Below, in pieces: positions 14,101 through 23,859 of a DNA stretch of 64,000 nucleotides. The position numbers and the translations under genes were made by a program. Within the stretch, counting starts at the first letter, position 1; every line of letters begins with the position of its first letter. Where the stretch lies: assembly GCF_048564905.1 (NCBI RefSeq), contig NC_133007.1, positions 15,002,001 to 15,066,000 of the forward strand. Direction: 5' to 3'. This DNA is from Vicugna pacos. Its lineage: Eukaryota > Chordata > Mammalia > Artiodactyla > Camelidae. The notes beneath the pieces were generated by a model, which was given only the letters and a program-made list of their open reading frames with translations, did not search any database and had not been told where the DNA came from.

Positions 14101-17100
14101 AACACTCAGCATCCCGGTTTTCATCTGCATAATAGCTGAAACTTTTTTTGGCAGCCAAGAACAAATTCTAAGAAACTTTTTAGATGGAGAAAAATCGAGT
14201 GAATATCAGTAAAAGAAGTTCTGATGACTACTTGCTTCAAAGCCCAACAAAGAAGTCCATTCCAGTAAGAGATGTTATCATTAAAAAATGTTTCATTTTG
14301 GCACCAAAATACATTTAGTTCTTGCAATTAAAAAAAGTATGACTGTGTTTTTCAGAGAAAAGGTATACCACATGTAACTAAAAAGTAATAATGTAGTGGT
14401 GAATTGGATGTTTTTTCTTCAGTTATTTAATTTTACCAATATTTCAGTCTTTTTTTATTCTAAGACTTCTTTAATAAATTTTGGCTCCATTTTTCCAGAC
14501 AATGAGGTTTAACAGTTATCAATAAACTCTGCAGAGAAGATACAAAAAGACAACTAATTTCATTACTCACCCCAAATTTTCAATGAATGGCTTTAAAATA
14601 CAAGAGTATTTAAAATTAGCTACAAATAATATAAATTCAACTAGTATAAGATCTATGCTCTCTGAAAATATATTTTTAATCACCTAATGATCACATTAAC
14701 AACATCATATTCTCACATGAGATCAATTCTTAACTACTTTATTTGTATTTCAAATATGTGATACATTAAGGAAAAAAGGGCTTCGATTAAAAATAAATGG
14801 TAAAGCTGAGGCAAGATTTTAACACCCTTTATAACATATAGACTGGTTGAGATAACAATAATACTATACCTTTGGCAGTACTTGTGAAAAGAAAGTCTGT
14901 TCCAATGTCAGGTGGTTCATATGAGGTAAAAACATTTCTACGATAATTTTCAGAATTTCTATAAAGCAAAACAATAACATTTTGTAGCAATATTAAGTCA
15001 CATCAGCCAACAAAGATCACTACCTCTTCCCAAATGTGGGAACATGTAAGTACTACCAACCTAAAGCTTTGTACAGTTTCAAAATGCCATAGTCTATCCA
15101 GAGAAACTATTAAGAATTAAATAAAATAACAGCTCCCCCCTAAAAAAACCCCAAACAACCTGTATGTCCAGCAACTAAGGATCCGTCAACGGATGTGGGT
15201 ACATCTACTGAAAGGATCTGCTATCATTAAATGATTGTTAGAGATTGTGTAAAACCATGATTAACTGTTCACAATACTTTAAGGTAAAATGAAAAAGGTT
15301 ACAAACAGGATAATTTCAATCTTAATATATATAAACATGTATATACAAAGAATAACAGACAGGCTGGCAGGGATATACAGAATCAAGATGAGAATGTTCT
15401 ATGACAAAATCTTAACTATTTCAGATTAATGATTGTTTTATTATCTTTTCTGTTTTTCTGCATGTTACAAATTTTCTATGACAAATTTGTGTAACTCTTA
15501 TACTCAGGATAAACAATAATTGTTACCTAAAAAAAATTAGGCCCCACAGGCAGTACAGAGGTTCAAGATTATAAACAAATATTCCATAACCAAGTGAAAC
15601 GTAAATAGAAAAAAAACTCAAAATATAAGTAAAGGATGTAGGCTAGTCTTCATTCTCTACCTCTTCTCCTAAGTCATGTCAAATAAGATGAATGAAAATA
15701 GAGGAAGGTGAGAAAGTCCACTTTTCCAAACAATGCATCTGTTATGCCTCAACAATCAGCTTTTATAACTTAGACAGTATTTTCTAATTGACACTAAATA
15801 TATTAAGAGGCTGAAAGTTATTAAGTAGACTGCAAATTTTGTTTTATATAGGTCTAACCAGTTTAAAATTTAAAATTTACTAACTAACATTTAAAATTTA
15901 CAGTGGGCTTATACACATGTTATCAAACAGAAGACTTCTGGTATCTATCTGAAACGGAATTTAAAACTTTAAGAACTTTAACTTGAAGTGATTTGGTCAT
16001 TTTAAGTAACAGAAGATTACAAAGGCTGTAAAATCCCAACAGGAAGAATAAACTTAAAAGTGGAATACAAAACTGTAATTGAGATACGCGGGACTCAGGC
16101 CTTAATGTCATCAAAGTAATCATACAATCAAGATAATCTTACTTACGAATATGCTCAATCCAACCGTCAGAATTCTGATACATAGAGTAAAACAAAAATT
16201 AAGGAAGATACTCCTATTACAATAATAGGATAGTCACTGCTGATAACAGGTTTTAAAAGGCCCCTTCTTGAAACGTTTAAGCAACGATCAGTAAGAGGTT
16301 GAAATGAGACTCAAATCACTGGCTTAATTTTGCTTTTAAAAACTTAAATGTTTATTAGGTAGATGAACAATATAATGAAACTAAGGAAATACTTTCAAAA
16401 CTGCTCAAGGATAAACTTATCTTTTCAAACTATATGTAGTTGTGACGTATTTCTAATAGATAAGAAATAGTCTTATAATAATCTATGGATCTCCAGTTTC
16501 TGAAATAATCTTCCTTCTCAGCACTCCTGTAGTACTTTATCTGCACCTGTCTTAAGTCACTGATCACTTCCCATCTTCCTTTCAGATTACTTGCACACTT
16601 GTCTTACCACCTTCTCAGACTGAAACTCTTCTGCACATAGCTTACAAATATGCGATAATTATCGTATGTTCACTACAAAAGTTAACAGTAATCACATTAT
16701 AAACTATACACCTTTATACCATCAAGAATAATTGTTAGAAATGCTTTACTATAAAAATAATATAAGAATTATAAAATAATGTATCCATAAGAAAAATGAA
16801 CATACCATAACCTCATCACAGTAACACAAGAAATGACTCTTCTGAAATCATACTTTGCATACACCTATTTTACGTAAAGCAATCAAAATGAAGTATAGTC
16901 ATTAATTCATTTTAGTTCGGTAGGGTAGAATGTGCCTCACGGAAAAATTTCAGTAAAACCTCTTCCAAAATTAAACATAAGTTATGATTATAACGTTAAC
17001 AAGACTGGAAAACAACATGTAAAATGCAAAACATGAAAATAATTACGTTAGGGTGATGGGATTGTGGATTTATTGAAAACTTCTTTCATTTGTTGAAGTG

Positions 17101-19172
17101 TTAAACATAAAACCAAAAGCTGAAAAAAAATTATCTAATGAGACTTCTAGGCAGTCTTAAAACATGACAATATTTTCCAGCCGTTTACTGAATGCGTACT
17201 ATGTGCTAGGCACTATTCCAGGTGCTGGAGACAATGCAGTGAAAACGAAATTCCTGCCTTGATAAACTTTAGGGTATTTTGAGGGGGAAAAAAAAAAAAA
17301 GAAAAAAGAAAGTAAACAAGATAATTTCTATTAACAGTAACACTGCTCTTTTGAAAACTGAACAGGGCAATGTGATAAGTATGAGAGACTGGGTTTGGGG
17401 GAACCAGCTAAGACTGAGGGCTCTGAAAAGGGCCCCCTAAGGAAGTGACATATGAGCTGAGATGTGAATAATGAGACATGCAAAAGGCTAGCAGAGTAAC
17501 AAACAAGGCTGAAGGATCAGCAAGCAGGAAGATCTTGAGGTAGGTGAGCTTCCTGTATGGACAGAACATAGTGAGTTAGGTAGGACAGAAGGACGACGCT
17601 GAGAACATGAGGAGTCTTGAAAGAAAAGGTTAGCCTGTATTCCTAATTTAAGAAGCCACCGGAGGGTGGTTTAAAAAGGAAATGACATGGCATCTTTCAT
17701 TCTGAACGTTTTTTGTAGAATGGATTATAGAACGATGAGTAGAAGCAAGGGAACCGTTAATTAGCCCAGCTGAGAGGTTATGGGGGTTTGAAATAGTGTG
17801 GTAGTAATAGGGATGGAGTTGGATTCAAGATAGTTTGAAGTCAGAAACAACAGAACTTGCTGACTGGAAATTAGAGAAAGGACTGAAGGTTTTGGCTTGT
17901 GAAGTCATTTAGATGAAAAAAACTGGGGAAGAACAGGCTGGCATTCTCCTGAATTTCGAGATGCAAAACCAGGTAGGAATGTTGACTTTCAATTACTGAA
18001 ATCCCCCTGTAGGCTTGAGGGGAAAAAGAGGAACGGTATTCCGTATCTTTGTTCTGCCAAAGCCTAACGCCTGCCAGGTACCTATTATGTACCTAGGAAA
18101 TGTTTTTGAAGACGAGAATGGCTGTTTCCCACGTCAAAATCCTCAAGGACAGCAATTCTGTATCTGCACTGCGACTAAGAAAGGGCTTTGGTACCTAAGT
18201 GGGATTTTGCCAACCCCCAGGTGAATGATTTCAAGGCAACAGTAATGGTTACATGTGGCGTCAGCTGTAAATTATTTGTGCAGTGTTCGGACTCTCTCAA
18301 GTGAAAGTCATTTTTTCTTTTCAGTGATTTTATGTTGAAAGTGTGCTCAAAAATGTAAAAAAAAAAAAAGGAAAAAAATTACCTTTTAACATGAAAGGCT
18401 AGGACTCCAAGCACATATACAACCAAAAAGGGATTTGACTATTAAGAAATTGTCTGCACCTGGACACCGGAGGCATTAACTACCTCAAACCCAGCAAACA
18501 GCCAATTACCAAAGGAAGCAACGCCTTCTCACCAGCTATGAACAAAAAGCGACCCGAAAACAGATGCAGAACATTTACACTGAATTTTTTTTTTTACCAA
18601 CTTAGCACCATGGAAGAACTACGTATTTGACTCTCACAATCGTGAGGAAGGTAATCCTATTTACCACCCATTTTAGTGATTAAGAGCTCAGAATATCCCG
18701 CTCTCTACTTCATCCAGAGTCGGCTCACAAGTCTGAGCAGCACAAGTCTGAGTCCCTGCCCGAACTCCCGTTCCCCCCATGCAAAAATATTCGCATTTGA
18801 GAAAACGCCACATCCACCGCCAAAACCACAGCGCAGAACACCTCTACGAGCACTTCCAACGCCAAAGCCAGGCACGCCTTGGGTCTCGGCACCCACGGCT
18901 CTCTCGCTCTCCCCTCATTCCCTCGCTTATCAACGGACAGGAGAGGGTTGAGGACGCAGGAACACAACAGGGCCCGGAGGTGGGGGGTGTGTTGAGACTC
19001 AGAAGAAAGGGTGAGGCCCGCCCCACACACCTCTCTAGGTGGAAGCGACTATGAAGGATATAAGGAGACGAGGCAGGACGGACGGCAGCTCCCGGCGGCA
19101 TAGCTCCTCCGGCCAGCTACTTATTTCTTCCAGGGGAACCGCGCTCGCTGGGACCGCGCGTTCCTGAGACAT
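2042..19172 (-). CDS. FIRRM: FIRRM (C1orf112), coding exons 1-10 of a larger gene
   Basis: FIRRM partners the AAA ATPase FIGNL1, strips RAD51 from DNA and supports interstrand-crosslink repair and replication-fork stability (family knowledge). Ten exons on the minus strand join in continuous phase: 19172-19062, 16186-16147, 14958-14870, 13462-13358, 12872-12732, 11979-11814, 10224-10140, 8490-8352, 3626-3546, 2106-2042. They total 1022 nt, 340 codons plus 2 bases, with no stop. The product starts MSQERAVPASAVPL and contains SLPSSVLHVIKSTF, LQKQLMELLDMVC and SLKHQSVIKSQLKH, matching the human protein as I remember it (about 853 residues). The start ATG (19172-19170) has A at -3. Introns 2-9 are GT-AG; intron 1 is AT-AC. 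The C-terminal 60% lies beyond the left edge. No signal peptide or membrane segment is seen. Identification rests on recalled human sequence, not on a search. Confidence 0.95.
2290..2545 (+). mobile_element. MIR SINE
   Basis: Shows the MIR core order: TTTACTGAGTACCTACTAGGTGCT, spaced from ATTACTTTATGTAATTTTAG, then GCTGAAGCTAAAG and CTTGACCGAGTCACA. Lies in FIRRM intron 9. Ancient and diverged. Confidence 0.75.
2546..3545. other. FIRRM intron 9, remainder
   Basis: Unique-looking intron DNA. A more GC-rich patch at 2700-3000 gives a 68-codon plus-strand frame, but it has no recognisable protein features. No exon is missing here because exons 9 and 10 join in phase. Confidence 0.6.
3546..3626 (-). 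CDS. FIRRM: FIRRM coding exon 9
   Basis: 81 nt, 27 codons, acceptor GGAGCAG, donor GTAAAG. It encodes DNADYRLFQKTLKLCRFF through SLLHYTK. Phase 0 on both sides. The preceding 4.7-kb intron carries an MLT1 LTR and L1, L2 and MIR fragments. Confidence 0.95.
4235..4530 (+). mobile_element. Old L1 ORF2/3' fragment
   Basis: Carries the diverged L1 signature CCCACTTCTGGAAATAC, then TTAAATAA and AAGAATGAGG, and ends in the AAACAATATGTATA region typical of old L1M elements. FIRRM intron 8. Confidence 0.7.
4740..4915 (+). mobile_element. MIR SINE
   Basis: GACTGAAATCCTGGCC, TCTTGGGGAGGTTACTAAAC and CAGTGTCTGACACTTA follow the MIR order. FIRRM intron 8. Confidence 0.65.
5365..5592 (+). mobile_element. 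L2 3' end
   Basis: The end GTAAGTACTC.GGAAATA.TTGTTAAATGAAT is the L2 3' terminus, preceded by the usual TTACTTGCTTATTTGTCTCC portion. FIRRM intron 8. Confidence 0.65.
6167..6637 (+). mobile_element. MLT1-type solo LTR (ERVL-MaLR fossil)
   Basis: A lone LTR of the ancient mammalian MaLR group. It begins TGTTATGGGTTAAAT and ends with AGAATAAATTTCTGTTGTTT followed by the usual CCACCCGATTTG end region. No internal region or partner LTR is seen, so it is a broken solo remnant. It carries a short inserted segment (see findings). Age: shared by placental mammals, of the order of 100 million years by family. Confidence 0.85.
6900..8351. other. FIRRM intron 8, right part, no feature seen
   Basis: Contains a purine-rich segment (7190-7390) that leaves long frames open on the minus strand (148 codons at 7363-6917), but these look like low-complexity chance frames. 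No conserved exon fits, because exons 8 and 9 join in phase. Confidence 0.6.
8352..8490 (-). CDS. FIRRM: FIRRM coding exon 8
   Basis: 139 nt, acceptor TCATTTAG, donor GTGAAG (a weaker +3 to +6 than its neighbours). It encodes QSLKHQSVIKSQLKHKD through LQLAEQMVQPRAQ. The end MVQPRAQ differs from the recalled human MTQSDAQ. Confidence 0.94.
8581..8627. repeat. 47-nt duplicate of a segment in the MLT1 LTR
   Basis: This stretch is identical to 6272-6318 except for one base. The sequence around it does not look like an LTR. See findings. Confidence 0.9.
8690..9250 (-). mobile_element. L2 LINE fragment
   Basis: The reverse of an L2 3' end: TATTATATGTTGGGCACTCA (end region), then CTGCATGGAATTTCTGG, AACTGAGAACTGAAGG and TGACATGCTCTGATTCACG in L2 order. 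FIRRM intron 7. Confidence 0.78.
9275..9440 (+). mobile_element. MIR SINE
   Basis: CCAAGCATTTCACATGA, TCACTATAACCCCATCAAGC and AAGGCTCAGAGAAGTTAAC are clear MIR motifs. It abuts the L2 on its left. Confidence 0.85.
10140..10224 (-). CDS. FIRRM: FIRRM coding exon 7
   Basis: 85 nt, acceptor TTTGTAG, donor GTAAGT. It completes V, then encodes IHSLLGICSVISSMDHAF and ANTWKFII plus AA, which pairs with the G of exon 8 to give K. Residue G in SLLGIC stands where I recall D in human. Confidence 0.92.
11285..11515 (+). mobile_element. L1 3' end, camelid-like tail variant
   Basis: AGCACTGGGAACTATATTCA, TATGACTGAAGCATTATGC and TGTACACCAGAAACTGACAC, followed by TA and A-rich DNA. The same tail recurs at 27.9, 36.7, 58.1 and 61.3 kb. 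5'-truncated, about 230 nt. FIRRM intron 6. Confidence 0.85.
11814..11979 (-). CDS. FIRRM: FIRRM coding exon 6
   Basis: 166 nt, acceptor GTGATTAG, donor GTGAGT. It encodes NSESVYSGHLHLVSDL through DENDDVLKMVV plus one base that completes a valine with exon 7. It contains the strongly conserved run ALFKEAYSLQKQLMELL. Confidence 0.95.
12732..12872 (-). CDS. FIRRM: FIRRM coding exon 5
   Basis: 141 nt, 47 codons, acceptor TTTCCAG, donor GTGAGT. It encodes TMVQLLGALTGCVQHVC through KSTFVHCK. Phase 0 on both sides. The open frame continues into the intron past the donor, so a naive ORF call over-extends the exon on the 3' side. Confidence 0.95.
13358..13462 (-). CDS. FIRRM: FIRRM coding exon 4
   Basis: 105 nt, 35 full codons, acceptor TTTTCACAG, donor GTATGT. 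It encodes TVKLFDDMMYELTSQ through TTLRNILQ, which matches the human protein as recalled. Phase 0 on both sides, so skipping it would keep the frame. Confidence 0.93.
14870..14958 (-). CDS. FIRRM: FIRRM coding exon 3
   Basis: 89 nt with acceptor TATAG and donor GTATAG. It encodes, from the split codon, QILKIIVEMFLPHMNHL and on to FFSQVLPK (30 codons including the base carried from exon 2). The first residue is Q where I recall R in human. Phase 0 at the 3' end. Confidence 0.92.
15140..15535 (+). mobile_element. Old L1 3' fragment
   Basis: TGTATGTCCAGCAACTAAGG and ATCATTAAATGATTG, and later CTGCATGTTACAAATTTTC and an A-rich end, fit an old L1M 3' end. FIRRM intron 2. Confidence 0.65.
16147..16186 (-). 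CDS. FIRRM: FIRRM coding exon 2 (40 nt)
   Basis: This very short exon encodes SMYQNSDGWIEHI plus one base. Its upstream boundary is the AC of the U12-type intron and its downstream donor is GTAAGT (U2-type, 16146-16141), so the two splice systems meet on a 40-nt exon. Using the internal TATCAG as a U2 acceptor would also keep phase but would drop SMYQ, which human FIRRM has at this point. Confidence 0.9.
17170..18000 (-). mobile_element. L2 LINE fragment
   Basis: The reverse of L2: TTTACTGAATGCGTACTATG, CTAGGCACTATTCCAGGTGC, GAGCTGAGATGTGAATAATG and AAGCCACCGGAGGGTGG appear in order. It lies inside the AT-AC intron. An A-rich run at 17287-17301 interrupts it. Confidence 0.8.
18570..18695 (+). 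mobile_element. MIR SINE fragment
   Basis: ACTCTCACAATCGTGAGGAA and CACCCATTTTAGTGATTAAG with AGCTCAGA match the MIR 3' half. In the AT-AC intron, upstream of the promoter region. Confidence 0.7.
19062..19172 (-). CDS. FIRRM: FIRRM coding exon 1 (37 codons, start codon)
   Basis: The exon runs from ATG at 19172-19170 to ...CGT CTC CTT at 19062 and encodes a segment ending ELPSVLPRLL. It stops in phase 0 directly before ATATCCTT, a U12-type 5' splice site. Reading on past this point gives an in-frame TAG before the first plausible GT donor, which supports the AT boundary. The exon lies inside the CpG-rich promoter region, so transcription must start only a short way upstream. Confidence 0.93.
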
Positions 19173-19520
19173 GCTTTCGCCCAGGAGCAAAGCTTCCAAA
19201 CACTCCCGCCACGGCCAAGACCGGAAACTCCCACAGTCCCGGCAGGCCTTGCGAGCTCCCCGCCCGCATCAAAACCATAGAGAGGAAGCTGGCCGCTTTC
19301 CTCAGTGAGCCGGGCCCCTACGCTGCTAGGCAGAAAGCCGGGCTTGTCTGGCCCGCGGAGGACTCGACTCGCTGGTGCGCGCTTTCCGTCTGGAAGGTCT
19401 GGCTGGCTGAGGACGCGCGGTCACCTGGGGACCTGCGGAGCGGTGAGCATCTCCAGGTCTGGATCATTGTCAGCTTCGCCTTGAGACGCTCTGGGGAGGT
19501 GAGAGCCGGAAGTCCCCAGA
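19173..19520. promoter_or_regulatory. Bidirectional CpG-rich promoter of FIRRM and METTL18
   Basis: The start codon of FIRRM (minus) and the first METTL18 donor (plus) are about 270 bases apart, so both genes must start transcription in this interval. The stretch is GC-rich with many CpGs, unlike the AT-rich DNA on both sides, and has no convincing TATA box. ETS-type sites CCGGAA (19221-19226) and GCCGGAAGT (19505-19513) are present, and a further TCCGGAAAT lies at about 19582. Such sites are typical of housekeeping divergent promoters. The exact start sites cannot be read from sequence alone. Confidence 0.8.
19385..19442 (+). other. METTL18: METTL18 non-coding exon 1 (approximate)
   Basis: A donor CG/GTGAGC lies at 19443, followed by an intron that would end at TTATTCAG (20381-20388). 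A second good donor, GAG/GTGAGA, lies at 19499, so exon 1 may end at 19442 or 19498. The 5' end is inferred only from the promoter layout. Confidence 0.55.
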
Positions 19521-20388
19521 TTTGCTACCCTCAGTCCGATGAGATTACATATCTGAGGTCGGGTTTGATCTGGGATCTACATCCGGAAATGACTCCAAGC
19601 CCCGCGTTACGGTAGGGTAGAAACAGGTGCGTTCCTTTCCACTCAGCTGTGTTGGCCCTACTTTGTACATCACGTGTGATGGGGATAAAGACCCCACCTG
19701 CCAGAGTTGCTGTGCAAATTGAAGCAGGTGGTCTATATTAAGTATTTAGCACCGTGGATACAAAGAATCTCGGTAAATTTGATGTCATTTTCTAGGGGCC
19801 TCTCCAAACGGTTCAGTGCCTCTATGTTGTGTCAAATTAATCTTTACTTGTTACTCCAAAGTTACCCGACTCCCGTACACTTAGGGCTGCTGGTCTCCAC
19901 TAAATGTTGTAGTGAGGTGCCCTGAATGAATTTGCGCACTCCAGGGCAGAACGGTGCCTGTTTTTAAAGGGATACTCATTTACCAAAATCCAATCTTGAA
20001 GTCATTTTAGTTGAAACAATGACAGACTGAAGTGAAGGAATTCTGGCAGTTTAGGTGGTAAATATGTTTAGGCAGAGTCACAACAGATGAAAGACACTGA
20101 GTAGCGAGGCTTGTCATCTCCTGCCTGATAATTTAGGACTTGATGTTATTTCTCGTTGTTGCTGCTGTTGTTGTTTTGTTTGCTTGTTTTTAAAAGTTCG
20201 TTTCCTTCTCCAACTTTTGAACCCTGAAGGGTGTCTGTATTTCCAAGTATCTTTATCTCCCTCTCCCTCCACAGCTTTTATAGAGAAGGCAGCTGTTGGT
20301 GGTAGGAGGGTGAGGACTGTTTAATATTACATTTTAGTGAAATGTGTCGTTTTGCTTTTTAATAACCATTTTCTGTTTTTTTATTCAG

Positions 20389-21723
<1,335 letters not shown>

Positions 21724-21775
21724 TGTCTAATGAATGTCCTAAGTGAAATAAACAATAACCAAAACCTTGTTTTGA
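21724..21775 (+). terminator. METTL18: METTL18 3'UTR and polyadenylation signal
   Basis: AATAAA lies at 21747-21752, only 24 nt after the stop codon, followed by a GT-rich stretch suited to cleavage near 21770. The 3'UTR would be about 50 nt, which is very short. Confidence 0.75.
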
Positions 21776-21779
21776 ATGT

Positions 21780-22560
21780 TTGATTTCTGCTTTGTTACTA
21801 TTTTTTTCTGAAATTATGATATTTGTGTAGTTTTGTTTATCCAAGTAGGGGAACAGCTGTATTAGCAACATTGTGCTTGAGATTGAGAAAATCATGTCCC
21901 TGGGCATTTGAAAAGAACTCCTAGAAAATCATTTTATGAGAAAGTTTTCTGCTCACCACCTTTGACATATAAATTTGTTCCCAGGAATATCTGCCGTTTT
22001 TTTATCTCAAGTTAGAATTTCTTCCCAGATTTTGTTAGTTTCTGTTCACGTGAATTGCCTGGTCCATCACCATGCTGTCAGTTCTAAAGGCATACATATG
22101 CTTCCCTAAATGGTACCAAGCCCAAATATTGGATTGAAGGCCTTAGGTAGCTAAGGAGAAGTTTTTGTTTTGTTTTATTTTTATATTCATTTATCTTGTA
22201 TGATAATAATTAGAATGCTGAGCAGTTGAATTCACACTGAGATGGAGAAAATAAAGGGCAGTCATTATAGAGAGTATAGAAGTGAAACAAAACTTACAGT
22301 TCTTGTAGCCAAGTAAGTAGGAGGCCCAAGGGTCTTGGTAGGAGGAAAAAGAATAGGAAATGGAGAATTCCAGATTCTGGAAAGTATAGACTCTTCACTA
22401 TTTAAACAGGGAAGAGAAGGGGAGAAAAAGTTTTTTGATTCTAGTGCAGAAATGTTCACACTTAACATAAAATTGGGATCTGCCTCCTTACCTATAACTA
22501 TTGTGCAACTGGCAATATTTTTTCTTTTTTGGAGGAACCTGAAATAATTGTATGACTTGG
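21780..22560. other. METTL18 downstream flank, no feature seen
   Basis: AT-rich DNA after the METTL18 polyadenylation site. No gene or recognised repeat. Confidence 0.5.
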
Positions 22561-22569
22561 ATTCCACGA

Positions 22570-22910
22570 AATGTGATATTTACTGGACATTCGTTAACTA
22601 GGCACTTTGTATAGTATTTTGCTTAATATTTAAAACCTAATAAGGTGTATATCATCCCCATTTTAATAATGATCATAAAGAGCTGACAGTTTTCAGCATT
22701 TACTATATGCAGGATAAAAGACATTTACATATACTAACATTTAATAGTCATAAAAGCCCTGAATTAAGTTATAATTACTATCTCCTTTTCATAGATAAAG
22801 AAATCAAGACTCAAGAAAGTTAGTAATTTGATCCCAATCATATTCCTCACATTCAGAACCAGAATCTAAACTGAAATCTTCTAAAAAGCTGTACTCTTTT
22901 CACCACCCCA
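22570..22910 (+). mobile_element. Two adjacent MIR copies
   Basis: The first (about 22570-22690) shows AACTAGGCACTTTGTATAG and ATCCCCATTTTAATAATG. The second (about 22690-22910) shows TTTACTATATGCAGG and a later CTCCTTTTCATAGATAAAG. Both are diverged. Confidence 0.65.
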
Positions 22911-23040
22911 GTGATCTTACAATGCCTGTTTTTCATCACAAATATTTGTTAGCACCTTTATTATTCTGAAATGAAAGTCCTAGTTAAAGAAACTTATTTA
23001 CACACATCATTAAAAATTATATGAATTATACATAATCCCT

Positions 23041-23096
23041 AATGTGTATATATATATCATAATCTGTATATGATATATATATATATATATATAAAG
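23041..23096. repeat. (TA)n microsatellite
   Basis: TATATATATA runs at 23047-23057 and 23074-23092 with a short break. Self-complementary and likely polymorphic. Confidence 0.9.
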
Positions 23097-23689
23097 CTAT
23101 AATATGAAGAAAGTCATTTATAATCAGATACTTTGTATTCCATCAGGTAAAAGCACAGGTGTAGTACTGAGAAGACATGTAGTAGTCAGATGCTTGTACC
23201 TAGGATATTATTACTGGAAATGTCATAGCTACATTTCCAGACCCACCCACTAGATAAGGTAGAATGGCCCAGACAGCAGGTTTGACTAACTGAGCAGGTA
23301 CAAAGCATTGAATAGAGTCCCATGACAATAGTCAGTATTAATGATTTTGAAAAAAAATAGGTATCTCTCAATTCTCCAAGATGAATTAGACATCCAAAAA
23401 GGTGTTATCCAGGAGGTCTATCCAGGAGCAGAAGAGACAGGTCCTGACCAGGAGCTGAGGGCACAATTTCAGCCCAGAGGGAGGGAATCAAAACAAGCCC
23501 AGTCCTGGGACCTAGATAATCCTGGGCATTAAAGATGATTCTGGAGGTAGCAGACAGCCCAACAGGGACACAGCTTCCCAAGATAGCTGGCAGCAAAAGA
23601 GACTTGTAATAAAATCATGGATAAAAATCCAGGAGAAAGATACGCAGTACACTTTCTCATGTAAATAGTTTAATCATTTGAAGAAGCAT

Positions 23690-23850
23690 ATATGTCAAGA
23701 CAATGAGCTTTGGAGTCCAATACTTGGGATAAAATTCAGTTTCCCCATCTGGAAAACAGGGTTTATAAGAGTATCTCCCTAACAGAGTTCTTAACAAAAA
23801 TAATATTGAGTATCTATCATGGTTCCTTCCACATGGTTCCTATGTATACA
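23690..23850 (+). mobile_element. MIR SINE
   Basis: GAGCTTTGGAGTCCAATACT, CAGTTTCCCCATCTGG and AAAACAGGG follow the MIR order, without the usual middle part. Confidence 0.6.
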
Positions 23851-23859
23851 TGGAAATTA

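Larger units (their letters stand above)
16187..19061 (-). other. FIRRM: U12-type AT-AC intron (FIRRM intron 1)
   Basis: Read on the minus strand, the 2875-base intron begins ATATCCTTC (19061-19053), which matches the U12 donor consensus ATATCCTTT at 8 of 9 bases. It ends TTTTAC (AC at 16188-16187). The branch motif TTCCTTAAT lies at 16206-16198, a full match to TTCCTTRAY. The likely branch adenosine at 16199 is 12 bases from the end of the intron, inside the tight U12 window. There is no AG between the in-frame TAA of the branch motif and the exon. Exon 1 (..RLL) joins exon 2 (SMYQ..) in phase, as in the human protein I recall. The intron contains an L2 copy and a MIR. Confidence 0.93.

Noticed and set aside
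16174-16186. ATGTATCAG at the start of FIRRM exon 2 as the translation start
   Set aside because: An upstream exon with an ATG, in-phase joining and a matching N terminus exists. The U12 signals explain the boundary better.
19020-19061. GT donor GTGTGTGG downstream of FIRRM exon 1 as a normal U2 splice site
   Set aside because: Reading to it passes an in-frame TAG, and it would not join to exon 2 as the family protein requires.
18676-19101. Several overlapping frames of 60-100 codons on both strands near the CpG region
   Set aside because: GC-rich promoter DNA opens frames by chance. The real coding frame here is FIRRM exon 1 (19172-19062) in a different frame.
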